Program-made: the position numbers and the translations under genes
Shown: positions 52,126-60,749 of the stretch, piece after piece
Layout of the letters: each line of letters starts with the position of its first letter
How positions within the stretch are numbered: the first letter of the stretch is position 1
NCBI RefSeq assembly: GCF_001421515.1
Contig: NZ_LMKM01000001.1
Location: 49,673-113,672 of the forward strand
Length of the DNA: 64,000 nucleotides
From: Pedobacter sp. Leaf216
GTDB taxonomy: Bacteria; Bacteroidota; Bacteroidia; Sphingobacteriales; Sphingobacteriaceae
Direction: 5' to 3'
Notes under the pieces: model-generated
What the model was told of the DNA's origin: nothing
Databases searched by the model: none
Seen by the model: only the letters and a program-made list of their open reading frames with translations

Positions 52126-53805
52126 CTATTTTACACCAAGTACATCTACACCTTGTTCGAAAACTACATCCACCGGAATATTCTTTTTGGTTAACCTGTC
52201 AAGATCTGTTTGAAGTTCCGGATGGATAACAGCTTTATCCTTTTGCGCTTTTTCTACGGCAACTTTATCGCCATTACCCTGTAGTGTAATAATAAAAGCA
52301 CTTAAATCGTTCATAGCTGTGGCAAATTTCTCAAAATTGACCTTATATGTTCCTTTAGCGGTCCTTTCAAATGCCCCTTTTTCCTGGAAGTAGTTGAAAC
52401 ACTGCATATTTGCTTTTCCATGTGCTTCAGAAACGCCAAAGCGTACCGAACGTAAGATACCAGCCATAAACGTGGTGTAATAATCTTTTATATCACCTTG
52501 TAGTTCTCCCTTTTTAAGTAAGCCGGTAACCATATACAAGCCTAAAATATCGGCTTTCCCCTCTTCCAACCAGCTGTATTGTTCTTTCAATGCCGCACGT
52601 ACAAAACCTTTTCCGGTAATGGTTTTTTTAATGCCTAAACCATGTGCAACTTCGTGGAACATTACATTGGCAAAAAAAGCGTCGAATTTGATATATTGTT
52701 GTTGGTCAGCTTCAATTAATTCTTTAGAAATTGGTACCAGGATCTTATCAAATTTTGCCTGCATTGCATTTTTAAGCTGCGAACGTCGCGTACCTTTTTC
52801 TTGCTGTATCTTTTCATCATTAGGAAGGTTTACGGCAATCGTTTTCGATCCGGCATTACAATCTCCTGCATAATACACTACATCATAAGCATTTAATTCA
52901 GAATCAGTTCCTGGAGTTTCCGTTTTGTATTTTGCGGCAACAGGCAAGTTTTTTTGAAGTTCAGGGAGCATTTTTACATACTTTGCCAAACGCTTGCTCC
53001 ATTCTTTATCTTTAATCAGTACGTAAGCTTCGTAACTGGTGCGAGCATTGAAAAGTTTATCCTCATAATTTTCTATCGGCCCGATAATGATATCCAATCC
53101 ATTGGTTTTCATATCCAGCCATGCGTAATCACTTGCCGTAAAATTATCAGTAACCAAGGCATCGGCCCTTAAATTAAGGTATTTCTTCAAGCCTTTATCT
53201 TCGGCAATTAGTGCTGCTTGTTTCAATAAAGAGCTCACCTTTTGCAATTCAGCAGCAAATAAAACATGATACGGTACGGTAGATAACTTGCCTGTACTAT
53301 CTTTCTGAATAACAGAATAGGCACCAAATTTATCGGCAAGATCTGATTTTTCAACCGCCTCCTTAGTGATGCCATAAGGATAAAAAGAAGCTCCTTCAGG
53401 CTTGGCACCAACACCTTCAACAAAAGGTTTATCGTTATTCAACCTATCCCAAGGGCCGTAGTTGATGTTTATAAAATCGCGTGTTTTTTCGTCTTTAATG
53501 GTAGCAAGCAGGCTATCTCTCTGCGGATAAGCCTGTTTCCAGTAAAGCTCATCCATAATTTCTGCAGCCTGAATCAAAAGAGGCAAAACTTTGCGGTCGT
53601 TTATACTCAGCTGATTAATATTGGTGGTCAGCTTAACCCTTTCGTAAATGGGTAAACGCTGTGCAACGTAATTGGTAAGGCTATCATTTTTTACCACAAC
53701 ATTTTTTTCACCAGAAGGCTTATTATTGCCCGTACAAGATGCCAGTGAGCCAATTGCAAATGCCAGGGCTGATAATAATATGGATGATTTGTATAAGTTC
53801 TTCAT
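52126..53805 (-). CDS. M49-like zinc metallopeptidase lipoprotein
   Basis: 559 residues. A lipoprotein signal (LSALAFAIGSLASC, Cys24). The zinc site is MFHEVAHGLGIKK with a normal HExxH and a downstream SWLEEGKADILGLYM giving the Glu/Asp ligands. Dipeptidyl peptidase III (M49) normally has HExxxH and EEC/RAE, so this is a related but distinct branch. YGPWDRLNNDKPFVEGVGAKPEGASFYP is another conserved-looking block. It is probably surface or periplasmic, with unknown substrates. Confidence 0.8.
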   Translation of the reverse strand: MKNLYKSSILLSALAFAIGSLASCTGNNKPSGEKNVVVKNDSLTNYVAQRLPIYERVKLTTNINQLSINDRKVLPLLIQAAEIMDELYWKQAYPQRDSLLATIKDEKTRDFININYGPWDRLNNDKPFVEGVGAKPEGASFYPYGITKEAVEKSDLADKFGAYSVIQKDSTGKLSTVPYHVLFAAELQKVSSLLKQAALIAEDKGLKKYLNLRADALVTDNFTASDYAWLDMKTNGLDIIIGPIENYEDKLFNARTSYEAYVLIKDKEWSKRLAKYVKMLPELQKNLPVAAKYKTETPGTDSELNAYDVVYYAGDCNAGSKTIAVNLPNDEKIQQEKGTRRSQLKNAMQAKFDKILVPISKELIEADQQQYIKFDAFFANVMFHEVAHGLGIKKTITGKGFVRAALKEQYSWLEEGKADILGLYMVTGLLKKGELQGDIKDYYTTFMAGILRSVRFGVSEAHGKANMQCFNYFQEKGAFERTAKGTYKVNFEKFATAMNDLSAFIITLQGNGDKVAVEKAQKDKAVIHPELQTDLDRLTKKNIPVDVVFEQGVDVLGVK

Positions 53806-53857
53806 TATAGATGTATATCGCTGCTAAATTAGTAAATTTTGAAAGCTTTGTATAAAG

Positions 53858-53891
53858 TTTGATGCATTGGATGAAGTTTCACATAACTTTG
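53858..53891 (+). promoter_or_regulatory. Promoter of the amidase gene
   Basis: TTTG (53858-53861) and TAACTTTG (53884-53891, exact TAnnTTTG) are 22 nt apart. A transcript would start near 53898, leaving a leader of about 20 nt before ATG 53915 or 53921. Confidence 0.5.
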
Positions 53892-53914
53892 TAACTTCAA
53901 CTTGCTAACAATTC

Positions 53915-54757
53915 ATGCCCATGTTATATCCCAAAACATTAAATTTATCCACTATTTTCGCTTTTCCGCTGCTACTTGTTTTATCTGGTTGCGGAAGTAG
54001 TAAATATGCTGCAACAGAAAAAATTTATAAAGAAAAAGCTAAAGATTTTTCTAAAATAATAGGCACAACACCTCCGGTTGGTCAACTTTACGATTCACTA
54101 GGGGCAACAAATCAAACCTGGATTGGTTCTGTAAATTTTGGGATACGCAAACCAAATTTTGTAGTAATTCACCATACCGCACAGGATAGTTTAGCACAAA
54201 CGGTCAAAACATTCTTTTCAACCAAAGCTGGCACCAGCGCACATTACGTAATCAGTCGCGATGGGAAGGTAGTGCATATGGTAAATGATTATCTGCGTGC
54301 AAACCATGCCGGCATAAGCAAATGGGGAAAAGATACTGACCTAAATTCTTCTTCTATCGGTATTGAACTGGATAACAATGGCTTGACTGATCCATGGCCC
54401 GATGCACAGATTAATAGTTTGATTAAATTACTGGCTACCTTAAAGAGAACTTATTCTATCCCAACTGCAAATTTTATTGGTCACGCCGATATAGCCCCAA
54501 AACGTAAAAATGACCCAAAAAATTTCCCCTGGAAAAAACTGGCAGATAAAGGTTTTGGCTATTGGTATGATGATGTGCTAAAAAATCCACCTGCAGATTT
54601 TAACACCGAAATGGCTTTAAAATATATCGGTTACGATACCAGTAATCTTGCCGCTGCAATTACCGCATTTAAGATTCACTTTATCCAAAGCGATATTACG
54701 CCAACCTTAACACCGGTAGATGTTTTGGTGCTTTACAATGTGTATACAAAATATTAG
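53915..54757 (+). CDS. N-acetylmuramoyl-L-alanine amidase lipoprotein
   Basis: 280 residues (278 if ATG 53921 is used). The lipoprotein signal ends FPLLLVLSGCGSS, with Cys27 in the longer form. The Amidase_2 domain shows zinc ligands in FVVIHHTAQDS (His), the DSLAQTVKTFFS helix, AHYVISRDGKVVHMV, IGIELDNNG and a second ligand His in FIGHADIAPKRKNDP. It cleaves the bond between muramic acid and L-Ala for murein turnover. A C-terminal extension of about 60 residues resembles a small helical peptidoglycan-interaction module. Confidence 0.92.
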   Translation: MPMLYPKTLNLSTIFAFPLLLVLSGCGSSKYAATEKIYKEKAKDFSKIIGTTPPVGQLYDSLGATNQTWIGSVNFGIRKPNFVVIHHTAQDSLAQTVKTFFSTKAGTSAHYVISRDGKVVHMVNDYLRANHAGISKWGKDTDLNSSSIGIELDNNGLTDPWPDAQINSLIKLLATLKRTYSIPTANFIGHADIAPKRKNDPKNFPWKKLADKGFGYWYDDVLKNPPADFNTEMALKYIGYDTSNLAAAITAFKIHFIQSDITPTLTPVDVLVLYNVYTKY

Positions 54758-54875
54758 ATCGGGGAGGCGATTTATAAGGCCGGAGAATGAAGGTCAAAAG
54801 TTTATTGCAGAAAGAATAGTGTAATTTTTTGATGCAGACCGCTTCTATTGACCACCTAAATTAAGATAACATAAA

Positions 54876-54918
54876 AAGGCACAGATAATCCACAATAATC
54901 TGTGTTCATCTGTGCCTT
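54876..54918 (-). terminator. Terminator of glnS
   Basis: AAGGCACAGAT (54876-54886) pairs with ATCTGTGCCTT (54908-54918), 11 bp, with a 21-nt loop that allows a competing CACAGAT/ATCTGTG pair. It is a bidirectional structure 26 nt past the glnS stop. Confidence 0.65.
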
Positions 54919-54943
54919 ATGTATCGCCTAAAAATAGTAAAAA

Positions 54944-56599
54944 CTAGTTTGGCTTTTTAAATGTATCTTTCAGTGTTACCGTTCTATTAAAAACCAATTT
55001 ATCGGCAGTAGAATCTTTGTCTAAACAGAAATAGCCTTTTCTGATAAACTGATAACGGCCTTCCAAATCTGCATCTGCCAAAGCTGGCTCAATATAAGCG
55101 TTTGGTAATACTGTTAAGCTCTCAGGATTCAGGTAATCTTTAAAATCACCTTCTTCCGCATCAGGGGTTTCAGAGGTAAACAAACGATCGTACAAACGAA
55201 TTTCGGCTGTTTTAGCATGTGGTGCACTCACCCAATGGATGGTTCCCTTCACATTTACGCCACTGGTATCGTTACCGCTTTTTGATTCTGGGATATAGGT
55301 ACAACGGATTTCAGTAACGTTTCCATTTTCATCCTTAACAAAATCTTCGCACTTCACAATATAAGCGAATTTTAAGCGTACCATTGCGCCAGGTGCCAGG
55401 CGGAACCATTTTTTTGCAGGTACTTCCATAAAATCTTCACGCTCAATCCAAAGTTCGTTGCTGAAAGGGATTACACGTGTACCACCACCATCTTCTGCCT
55501 CAGGATTGTTTTCGCCAATTAAATCTTCCGTGCCTTTTTCGTAATTTGTGATCACCAGTTTAATCGGATCAAGAACCGCCATTACACGATTAGCTGTTTT
55601 ATTTAAATCTTCGCGGATACAAAATTCCAATAAGCTCAACTCAATTAAATTTTCGCGTTTGGCAATACCAATTCGCTCGCAAAACTCACGTACGCTTTTT
55701 GGGGTAAAACCCCTTCTGCGTAAACCACTAATTGTAGGCATACGCGGATCGTCCCATCCGCTTACTAAATTCTCGTTAACCAGTTGCAACAACTTACGTT
55801 TACTCATTACCGTACTGGTAAGGTTTAAACGCGCAAATTCATATTGTTTTGAAGGGAAAATCTCCAGTTTTTCGATAAACCAATCATAAAGTTCGCGGTG
55901 CGAAACATATTCCAGGGTACAAATTGAGTGTGTAATGTGCTCGATACTATCACTTTGTCCGTGCGCAAAATCGTACATCGGGTAAATGCACCATTTGTTG
56001 CCTGTACGGTGATGTTCAGCATGTTTGATGCGATAAATAATCGGGTCGCGCATTAACATATTCGGACTTGCCATATCAATTTTAGCCCGTAAAATATAAG
56101 CACCATCAGCAAACTCACCATTTTTCATTTTCGTAAAAAGGGCTAAATTTTCTGCAACGCTACGGTTACGGTATGGGCTATCCTGTCCTGGTTCGGTTGG
56201 CGTGCCTTTTAAAGCCGCAATTTCATCTGCAGAACTCTCATCAACATAAGCCAAACCTTTTTCGATCAGTTCAACGGCAAAACCATACAGCTCGTCAAAA
56301 TAATCTGACGCATATAATTCGTTTTTCCAGTTAAAACCCAACCATCTAATATCTTCTTGCTGGCTGTTTACATATTCGGTTTTTTCAGTTACCGGGTTGG
56401 TATCATCAAAACGCAGATTGGTATAACCGCCGTATTTTTGTGTTAGTCCGAAATTTAAGCATATTGCTTTCGCGTGGCCGATGTGCAGATAACCGTTAGG
56501 CTCCGGCGGAAAACGCGTAACCAAGGTTTCATACTTACCACTATTTAAGTCGTTCTCAACAATTTCTTCAATAAAGTTCAATGACTTCTCTTCACTCAT
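54944..56599 (-). CDS. glnS: Glutaminyl-tRNA synthetase
   Basis: 551 residues from ATG 56599 (MSEEKSLNFIEEIVENDLNSG); the longer frame adds 18 unlikely residues. A class I synthetase: PPEPNGYLHIGHAKAICLNFGL is the HIGH signature, VMSKRKLLQLV the KMSKS variant. The C-terminal two-barrel anticodon-binding domain is complete (about 345-551). It charges tRNA-Gln directly, so the organism need not use the amidotransferase route for this tRNA. Monocistronic. Confidence 0.96.
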   Translation of the reverse strand: MSEEKSLNFIEEIVENDLNSGKYETLVTRFPPEPNGYLHIGHAKAICLNFGLTQKYGGYTNLRFDDTNPVTEKTEYVNSQQEDIRWLGFNWKNELYASDYFDELYGFAVELIEKGLAYVDESSADEIAALKGTPTEPGQDSPYRNRSVAENLALFTKMKNGEFADGAYILRAKIDMASPNMLMRDPIIYRIKHAEHHRTGNKWCIYPMYDFAHGQSDSIEHITHSICTLEYVSHRELYDWFIEKLEIFPSKQYEFARLNLTSTVMSKRKLLQLVNENLVSGWDDPRMPTISGLRRRGFTPKSVREFCERIGIAKRENLIELSLLEFCIREDLNKTANRVMAVLDPIKLVITNYEKGTEDLIGENNPEAEDGGGTRVIPFSNELWIEREDFMEVPAKKWFRLAPGAMVRLKFAYIVKCEDFVKDENGNVTEIRCTYIPESKSGNDTSGVNVKGTIHWVSAPHAKTAEIRLYDRLFTSETPDAEEGDFKDYLNPESLTVLPNAYIEPALADADLEGRYQFIRKGYFCLDKDSTADKLVFNRTVTLKDTFKKPN

Positions 56600-56863
56600 A
56601 AAAACCTGTAAATTAGGAATGCAAAGGTAAAAAGATTGAGCGGATTTATACAATGATTATAGGTTTATTAACCCATGGTTGATCGTTAATGGTTCAGAAC
56701 TTCATTATAGTACGATGAAAATACAAATGCTTTAGTATTATGGGCCAAATAGCCTACAAAAACCACAGCTAAAAACAATGAGTCATCAACCAGAGTACAC
56801 ATTTATCCTATTTCTCAATTACCTAATAAAATCAATACATTTACATCAACTTAATATTCATTT

Positions 56864-57283
56864 ATGAGCAAAGCATTAAATCGGCCAATCCGTGTTTTAG
56901 TGGCTAAAGTTGGCTTGGATGGGCACGATAGAGGTGCCAAAGTAATTGCAACCTCGCTTCGCGATGCGGGTATGGAAGTAATTTACACCGGCCTACGTCA
57001 AACTCCAGAAATGGTGGTTAACACGGCATTACAAGAAGATGTTGATGCAATAGGTATATCGATCCTTTCGGGTGCACACATGACCGTTTTTCCGAAAATT
57101 ATCAATTTTATGAAAGAAAAACAGATGGATGATGTGTTATTAACCGGTGGAGGGATTATTCCGGAAGCTGACCGGTTAAAACTTGCCGGCATGGGGGTTG
57201 GTGAGTTATTTCCACCAGGTACCACTATGGCAAGCATTGTAGAATATATTCAAAACTGGGTTACAGAAAACAGAAATTTTTAA
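56864..57283 (+). CDS. Stand-alone B12-binding protein, methylmalonyl-CoA mutase C-terminal type
   Basis: 139 residues forming only the cobalamin-binding Rossmann-like domain of methylmalonyl-CoA mutases: [19 protein letters not shown] with DxHxxG for the cobalt-ligating His, [17 protein letters not shown], and [29 protein letters not shown]. The catalytic barrel is elsewhere in the genome, as for split mutases of the archaeal and some bacterial type. The enoyl-CoA hydratase follows by 3 nt, which suggests acyl-CoA metabolism. Confidence 0.92.
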   Translation: MSKALNRPIRVLVAKVGLDGHDRGAKVIATSLRDAGMEVIYTGLRQTPEMVVNTALQEDVDAIGISILSGAHMTVFPKIINFMKEKQMDDVLLTGGGIIPEADRLKLAGMGVGELFPPGTTMASIVEYIQNWVTENRNF

Positions 57284-57286
57284 GCT

Positions 57287-58066
57287 ATGGCATATCAGAA
57301 TTTAATATCAGAAGTAAAAGAAAACATCCTATACCTTACTATAAATCGCGAAAAAGCTTTAAATGCTTTAAATAAAGATACTTTATCAGAACTGGCAGAA
57401 GCCATTGCCTATGCCGGAAATACTGATGAAGTAAGAGGCGTTATTTTAACCGGAGCAGGCGAAAAGGCCTTTGTTGCAGGTGCAGATATCAAAGAATTTG
57501 CTGATTATAATGGTGAGCAGGGAGAAGAATTGGCTAAAAAAGGGCAAAACGAGGTCTTTAATGCCATCGAAACTTCTCCAAAACCATTTATTGCAGCAAT
57601 TAACGGTTTTGCCTTGGGCGGTGGACTTGAGCTTGCCATGGCCTGCCACATGCGTATCGCATCTGATAATGCAAAATTGGGTTTACCAGAAGTAACTTTA
57701 GGTCTGATACCAGGCTATGGTGGCACACAACGGTTAACCCAGCTGGTTGGAAAAGGCAAAGCCATAGAATTGATTACTACCGCAAATATGATCACCGCAA
57801 CTGAAGCTGAGAAAATAGGACTTGTAAATTATGTTGTACCCCTAGAAGATTTAATAAGCAAGGCACAGGATATTTTGAATTTAATTAAGCAACGTGCACC
57901 CTTAGCGGTATCAGCAGCAATAAAATCAGTAATTGCATCGGTAAATGATGCTGATGGCTTTGCCGTTGAGATTGAATCATTTGGAAAATGCTTTGAAACT
58001 GCCGATTTTAAAGAGGGGGTAACTGCATTTGTAGAAAAAAGAAAAGCTGTATTTGTAGGAAAATAA
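57287..58066 (+). CDS. Enoyl-CoA hydratase/isomerase family protein
   Basis: 259 residues, normal for crotonase-fold proteins. It has the oxyanion-hole segments AGEKAFVAGADIKEF and AAINGFALGGGLELAMACH, and the catalytic Glu pair in LPEVTLGLIPGYGGTQRL. It would hydrate 2-enoyl-CoAs in beta-oxidation or branched-chain catabolism. It lies 3 nt after the B12-binding protein gene. A 257-nt gap with no gene follows. Confidence 0.94.
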   Translation: MAYQNLISEVKENILYLTINREKALNALNKDTLSELAEAIAYAGNTDEVRGVILTGAGEKAFVAGADIKEFADYNGEQGEELAKKGQNEVFNAIETSPKPFIAAINGFALGGGLELAMACHMRIASDNAKLGLPEVTLGLIPGYGGTQRLTQLVGKGKAIELITTANMITATEAEKIGLVNYVVPLEDLISKAQDILNLIKQRAPLAVSAAIKSVIASVNDADGFAVEIESFGKCFETADFKEGVTAFVEKRKAVFVGK

Positions 58067-58323
58067 TCGTTTTGCAATACAAGCGATTACTCAGTTAACC
58101 AGAGAAATTAATTATTGCGATACAGAATGCTGAATGTCCAGCTATTTTAGAGGTGTAAAGGCAATTTACTTTGTCAACACTTAAGACCCGAAAAATTTAA
58201 TTTAGATGGAAAAACACGCTATAAAAAATTCAAGCTGGCCATGTCTCATGATCATATATAAATTTTAAATTCGAAAAACAAAATCGATCATTTTAGCATT
58301 TAAAGAGTACCTATTATCTAAAC

Positions 58324-59373
58324 ATGTCAGTATTCTCCTACAAACAGCGTAATAACATTAATCTTGTCATTATTATTGCGCTTGGGGTGTTAATTGCGTA
58401 TTCTCTACAAGGTATTTTTAGTGCTATATTAAGCACATTGGTACTTTATACCATTATGCGCCCAGCCTATATTCATCTGGCAGAAAATAAAGGTTGGAAT
58501 AAAAGGTTTGTCGCCATTCTGCTCATCACCATCAGCATTATTTTAATTGTTTTGCCATTCTATGCATTGAGTAGTATGGTAATCAGTAAAATTTCAGAGT
58601 TGCGGAATAATGAGATTTTCTTTAAAAACATTCTGGTTAAGCTACAGCACCTTATACCGGTAAAAATTAATCAGGAACTTATTCAGGATGGCTTAAACAG
58701 ACTGGGTAACTGGGCTACACAGCTTTTCCCCTCACTGATTTCGAGTGCAGTAAATATTATATTGAGTTTACTGGTAATGTACTTTTTACTCTACTTTATG
58801 CTCATCGAGCGAAAAAAGTTCGAATTTTCCTTAGTGAAATATGCTCCTTTCAGAGAACAGAATGCACTTCGTTTTGGTGATGAAATGAAAAACACAACTT
58901 ATGCAAATGTACTTGGGCAAGGATTAATCTGTTTGGTGCAAGGATCATTGGTAAGTCTATCATTTTATGTTTTAGGCTACAAAGATCCTGTATTCTGGGG
59001 AGTGATTACCACCTTTATTTCTTTTGTACCTGTTTTGGGGCCCCCTGTTGTTTTTGTGCCTGCAGCTATTTTACAAATTGCAAATGGAAATAATTTTGCA
59101 GGTTGGGCAATGCTTATTTTTGGTTTTGTAGTTGTAATTAATATCGATAATGTACTCAGATTCATTATTGCAAAAAAAGTTGGCAACATTCATCCCATAA
59201 TTACAGTAATTGGCGTAATTATTGGTATTCCTTTATTTGGAATATTAGGCCTTGTTTTTGGCCCGCTACTTTTATCTTATTTTATATTGCTTGTTAAAAT
59301 TTATGAGACGAGTACGCTCGCATCAGAAAGATTGGAAAGAATTAAAACAAATAATGAGCATAGTGAGTTATAA
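58324..59373 (+). CDS. AI-2E-family permease
   Basis: 349 residues, seven to eight hydrophobic segments in the pattern of the AI-2E transporter family (YdiK/PerM): RPAYIHLAENKGWNKRF, ILSLLVMYFLLYFMLIERKK, then FISFVPVLGPPVVFVPAAI and HPIITVIGVIIGIPLFGILGLVFGPLL. Members move small molecules or Na+/H+; the substrate is unknown. First of a run of plus-strand membrane-related genes. Confidence 0.9.
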   Translation: MSVFSYKQRNNINLVIIIALGVLIAYSLQGIFSAILSTLVLYTIMRPAYIHLAENKGWNKRFVAILLITISIILIVLPFYALSSMVISKISELRNNEIFFKNILVKLQHLIPVKINQELIQDGLNRLGNWATQLFPSLISSAVNIILSLLVMYFLLYFMLIERKKFEFSLVKYAPFREQNALRFGDEMKNTTYANVLGQGLICLVQGSLVSLSFYVLGYKDPVFWGVITTFISFVPVLGPPVVFVPAAILQIANGNNFAGWAMLIFGFVVVINIDNVLRFIIAKKVGNIHPIITVIGVIIGIPLFGILGLVFGPLLLSYFILLVKIYETSTLASERLERIKTNNEHSEL

Positions 59374-59446
59374 ATATAGCTTAACAATAAAATAATGTAG
59401 TAGTTTTATATTGTACTTGATTGTTAAACCCTTAAAATAGATAATT

Positions 59447-59713
59447 ATGAATGATAACTCAAAAGTTGTAGTTGCGCTTTTAGCAGGATTAGCTGCAGGT
59501 GCAGCGTTAGGAATTTTGTTCGCACCAGATAAAGGTGATGAAACCCGTGATAAATTAAGCCAATCGCTAAAAGATTTGGGTGATTCTATCAAGGATAAAG
59601 CTGCTGACGAAATTAATAACCTTGCCAGTTTAAAAGAAAAAGTGGTAAGCTCGATTAAAACGAAATTAAGAAGTGTAGAAGAAGAATATAGCGACGACGT
59701 AGAGCACGCTTAG
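59447..59713 (+). CDS. YtxH-like small membrane protein
   Basis: 88 residues. KVVVALLAGLAAGAALGILFAPDKGDETRDKL is the YtxH signature: one short glycine-rich membrane helix followed by APxKGxxxR and a long charged helix. It is often general-stress induced, localised in the membrane. A small hairpin (59728-59748) separates it from the holin-like gene. Confidence 0.93.
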   Translation: MNDNSKVVVALLAGLAAGAALGILFAPDKGDETRDKLSQSLKDLGDSIKDKAADEINNLASLKEKVVSSIKTKLRSVEEEYSDDVEHA

Positions 59714-59727
59714 TAAATAACTTGTAT

Positions 59728-59748
59728 AGCCGGGCATTTTGCCCGGTT
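59728..59748 (+). other. GC-rich hairpin between YtxH-like and holin-like genes
   Basis: AGCCGGGC / GCCCGGTT, 8 bp with one G-T pair, loop of 5 nt. No T-run follows, so it may stabilise the upstream mRNA end or give partial termination in the operon. Confidence 0.4.
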
Positions 59749-59764
59749 AAACCTCATCTGAATT

Positions 59765-60142
59765 ATGCAGGAAAATAAAGATAAAAGTATTGAAGATCTG
59801 GTAGAAGACGCCAAAGGCTTTTTGGAAGCCAGGGTTGAATACACCAGACTTTATCTGGTAGAAAAAGTATCGAAAATATTTGCCGATTTAGTAACCAGTA
59901 CCACTGTTATTGTCTGCTTTATACTAGCCTTTTTATTTGGCTCTGTAACGCTGGCATTGTACTTATCTGATGTTTTAGGTAGCTACGCGGGAGGATTTGG
60001 CTGTGTTTCCTTATTTTATATCCTTTTGGCCATAATTGTATATTTAACCAAGGATAAATATATAGAGAAAGCAATTATCAATATTGCCATTAGAAAATAC
60101 TTTGATAAACTTGCAGATAAGGAGGAAGATGAAAAGGTATAA
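59765..60142 (+). CDS. Phage-holin-like superfamily membrane protein
   Basis: 125 residues. An amphipathic N-terminal helix (ARVEYTRLYLVEKVSKIFADLVTSTTVIVCF) leads into two membrane helices (about 38-62 and 70-92), ending in an acidic tail. This is the actinobacterial holin-X/YqjE-like architecture, despite the name not phage-related here. It overlaps the next gene by 14 nt. Confidence 0.82.
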   Translation: MQENKDKSIEDLVEDAKGFLEARVEYTRLYLVEKVSKIFADLVTSTTVIVCFILAFLFGSVTLALYLSDVLGSYAGGFGCVSLFYILLAIIVYLTKDKYIEKAIINIAIRKYFDKLADKEEDEKV

Positions 60143-60566
60143 AGATATCCGCAACCTGGAAAACCTGCAGGCAAAAAAATTAGAACTTAAGGTAGCATAT
60201 ACGCTTAAGCAAAATATGCTTAAAACAGATGCAAAGGCCTATTTGAAACAGTTTACATTGGGCGCATTGATTAAAAGATATGCTACACCTAATAATTTAT
60301 TCAAAGCTGATGAAAAACTAAACATTAGCGGTACCGCCATGTCATTGCTGTTACCATTCTTTATGAACAAAACCATATTCAGAGGGGCTGGCTTTTTAAC
60401 CAAGGCAGCTGTTGGATTGGTATCGGGCAAGGTAGGCAAATCATTAGATGCAGAGCATTTATCGGCGATCTTTAATTCGGTAAAAAGCTGGTTTGGTAAA
60501 AAGAAAGAGAAAAAAGATAAAAAATTTATCGATTATGGCATTCCGCCAGATAGTGAAACGTATTAG
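60129..60566 (+). CDS. Uncharacterised basic protein of the YtxH operon
   Basis: 145 residues from ATG 60129 (MKRYKDIRNLENLQAKKLELK), which follows a GGAGGAAG ribosome-site-like stretch inside the preceding gene; the longer frame from 60084 starts within that gene. N-terminal helices are charged; the middle (about 70-105) is moderately hydrophobic, and the C-terminus is very Lys-rich (FGKKKEKKDKKF). No family known to me. It overlaps the holin-like gene by 14 nt, so it is part of the same envelope operon. Confidence 0.8.
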   Translation: MKRYKDIRNLENLQAKKLELKVAYTLKQNMLKTDAKAYLKQFTLGALIKRYATPNNLFKADEKLNISGTAMSLLLPFFMNKTIFRGAGFLTKAAVGLVSGKVGKSLDAEHLSAIFNSVKSWFGKKKEKKDKKFIDYGIPPDSETY

Positions 60567-60622
60567 TCTAATGATTCATTAACAATCGGTTCATTGGATA
60601 AGCAAAGTGCTAATTATATTAT

Positions 60623-60660
60623 AAAAAAGCCTCAGGATTCTAAATTCTGAGGCTTTTTTT
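60623..60660 (+). terminator. Bidirectional terminator
   Basis: AAAAAAGCCTCAG / CTGAGGCTTTTTT, 13 bp extended by a few inner pairs around a 3-nt loop, with T-runs on both sides. It ends the YtxH operon, and may also act on aspS from the opposite side. A short palindrome TCCCGATTTTAAATCGGGG follows at 60679-60697. Confidence 0.9.
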
Positions 60661-60749
60661 ATGCGTTTCACCATCGTGTCCCGATTTTAAATCGGGGTTC
60701 AGGGTCTTTTAATGAGATGATGAAACCAGTTCAGCAAGACGGATCTATT

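Noticed and set aside
59765..60142. Holin-like gene as a sign of prophage
   Set aside because: The holin-X-like fold is common in chromosomal envelope operons, and no other phage gene is present.
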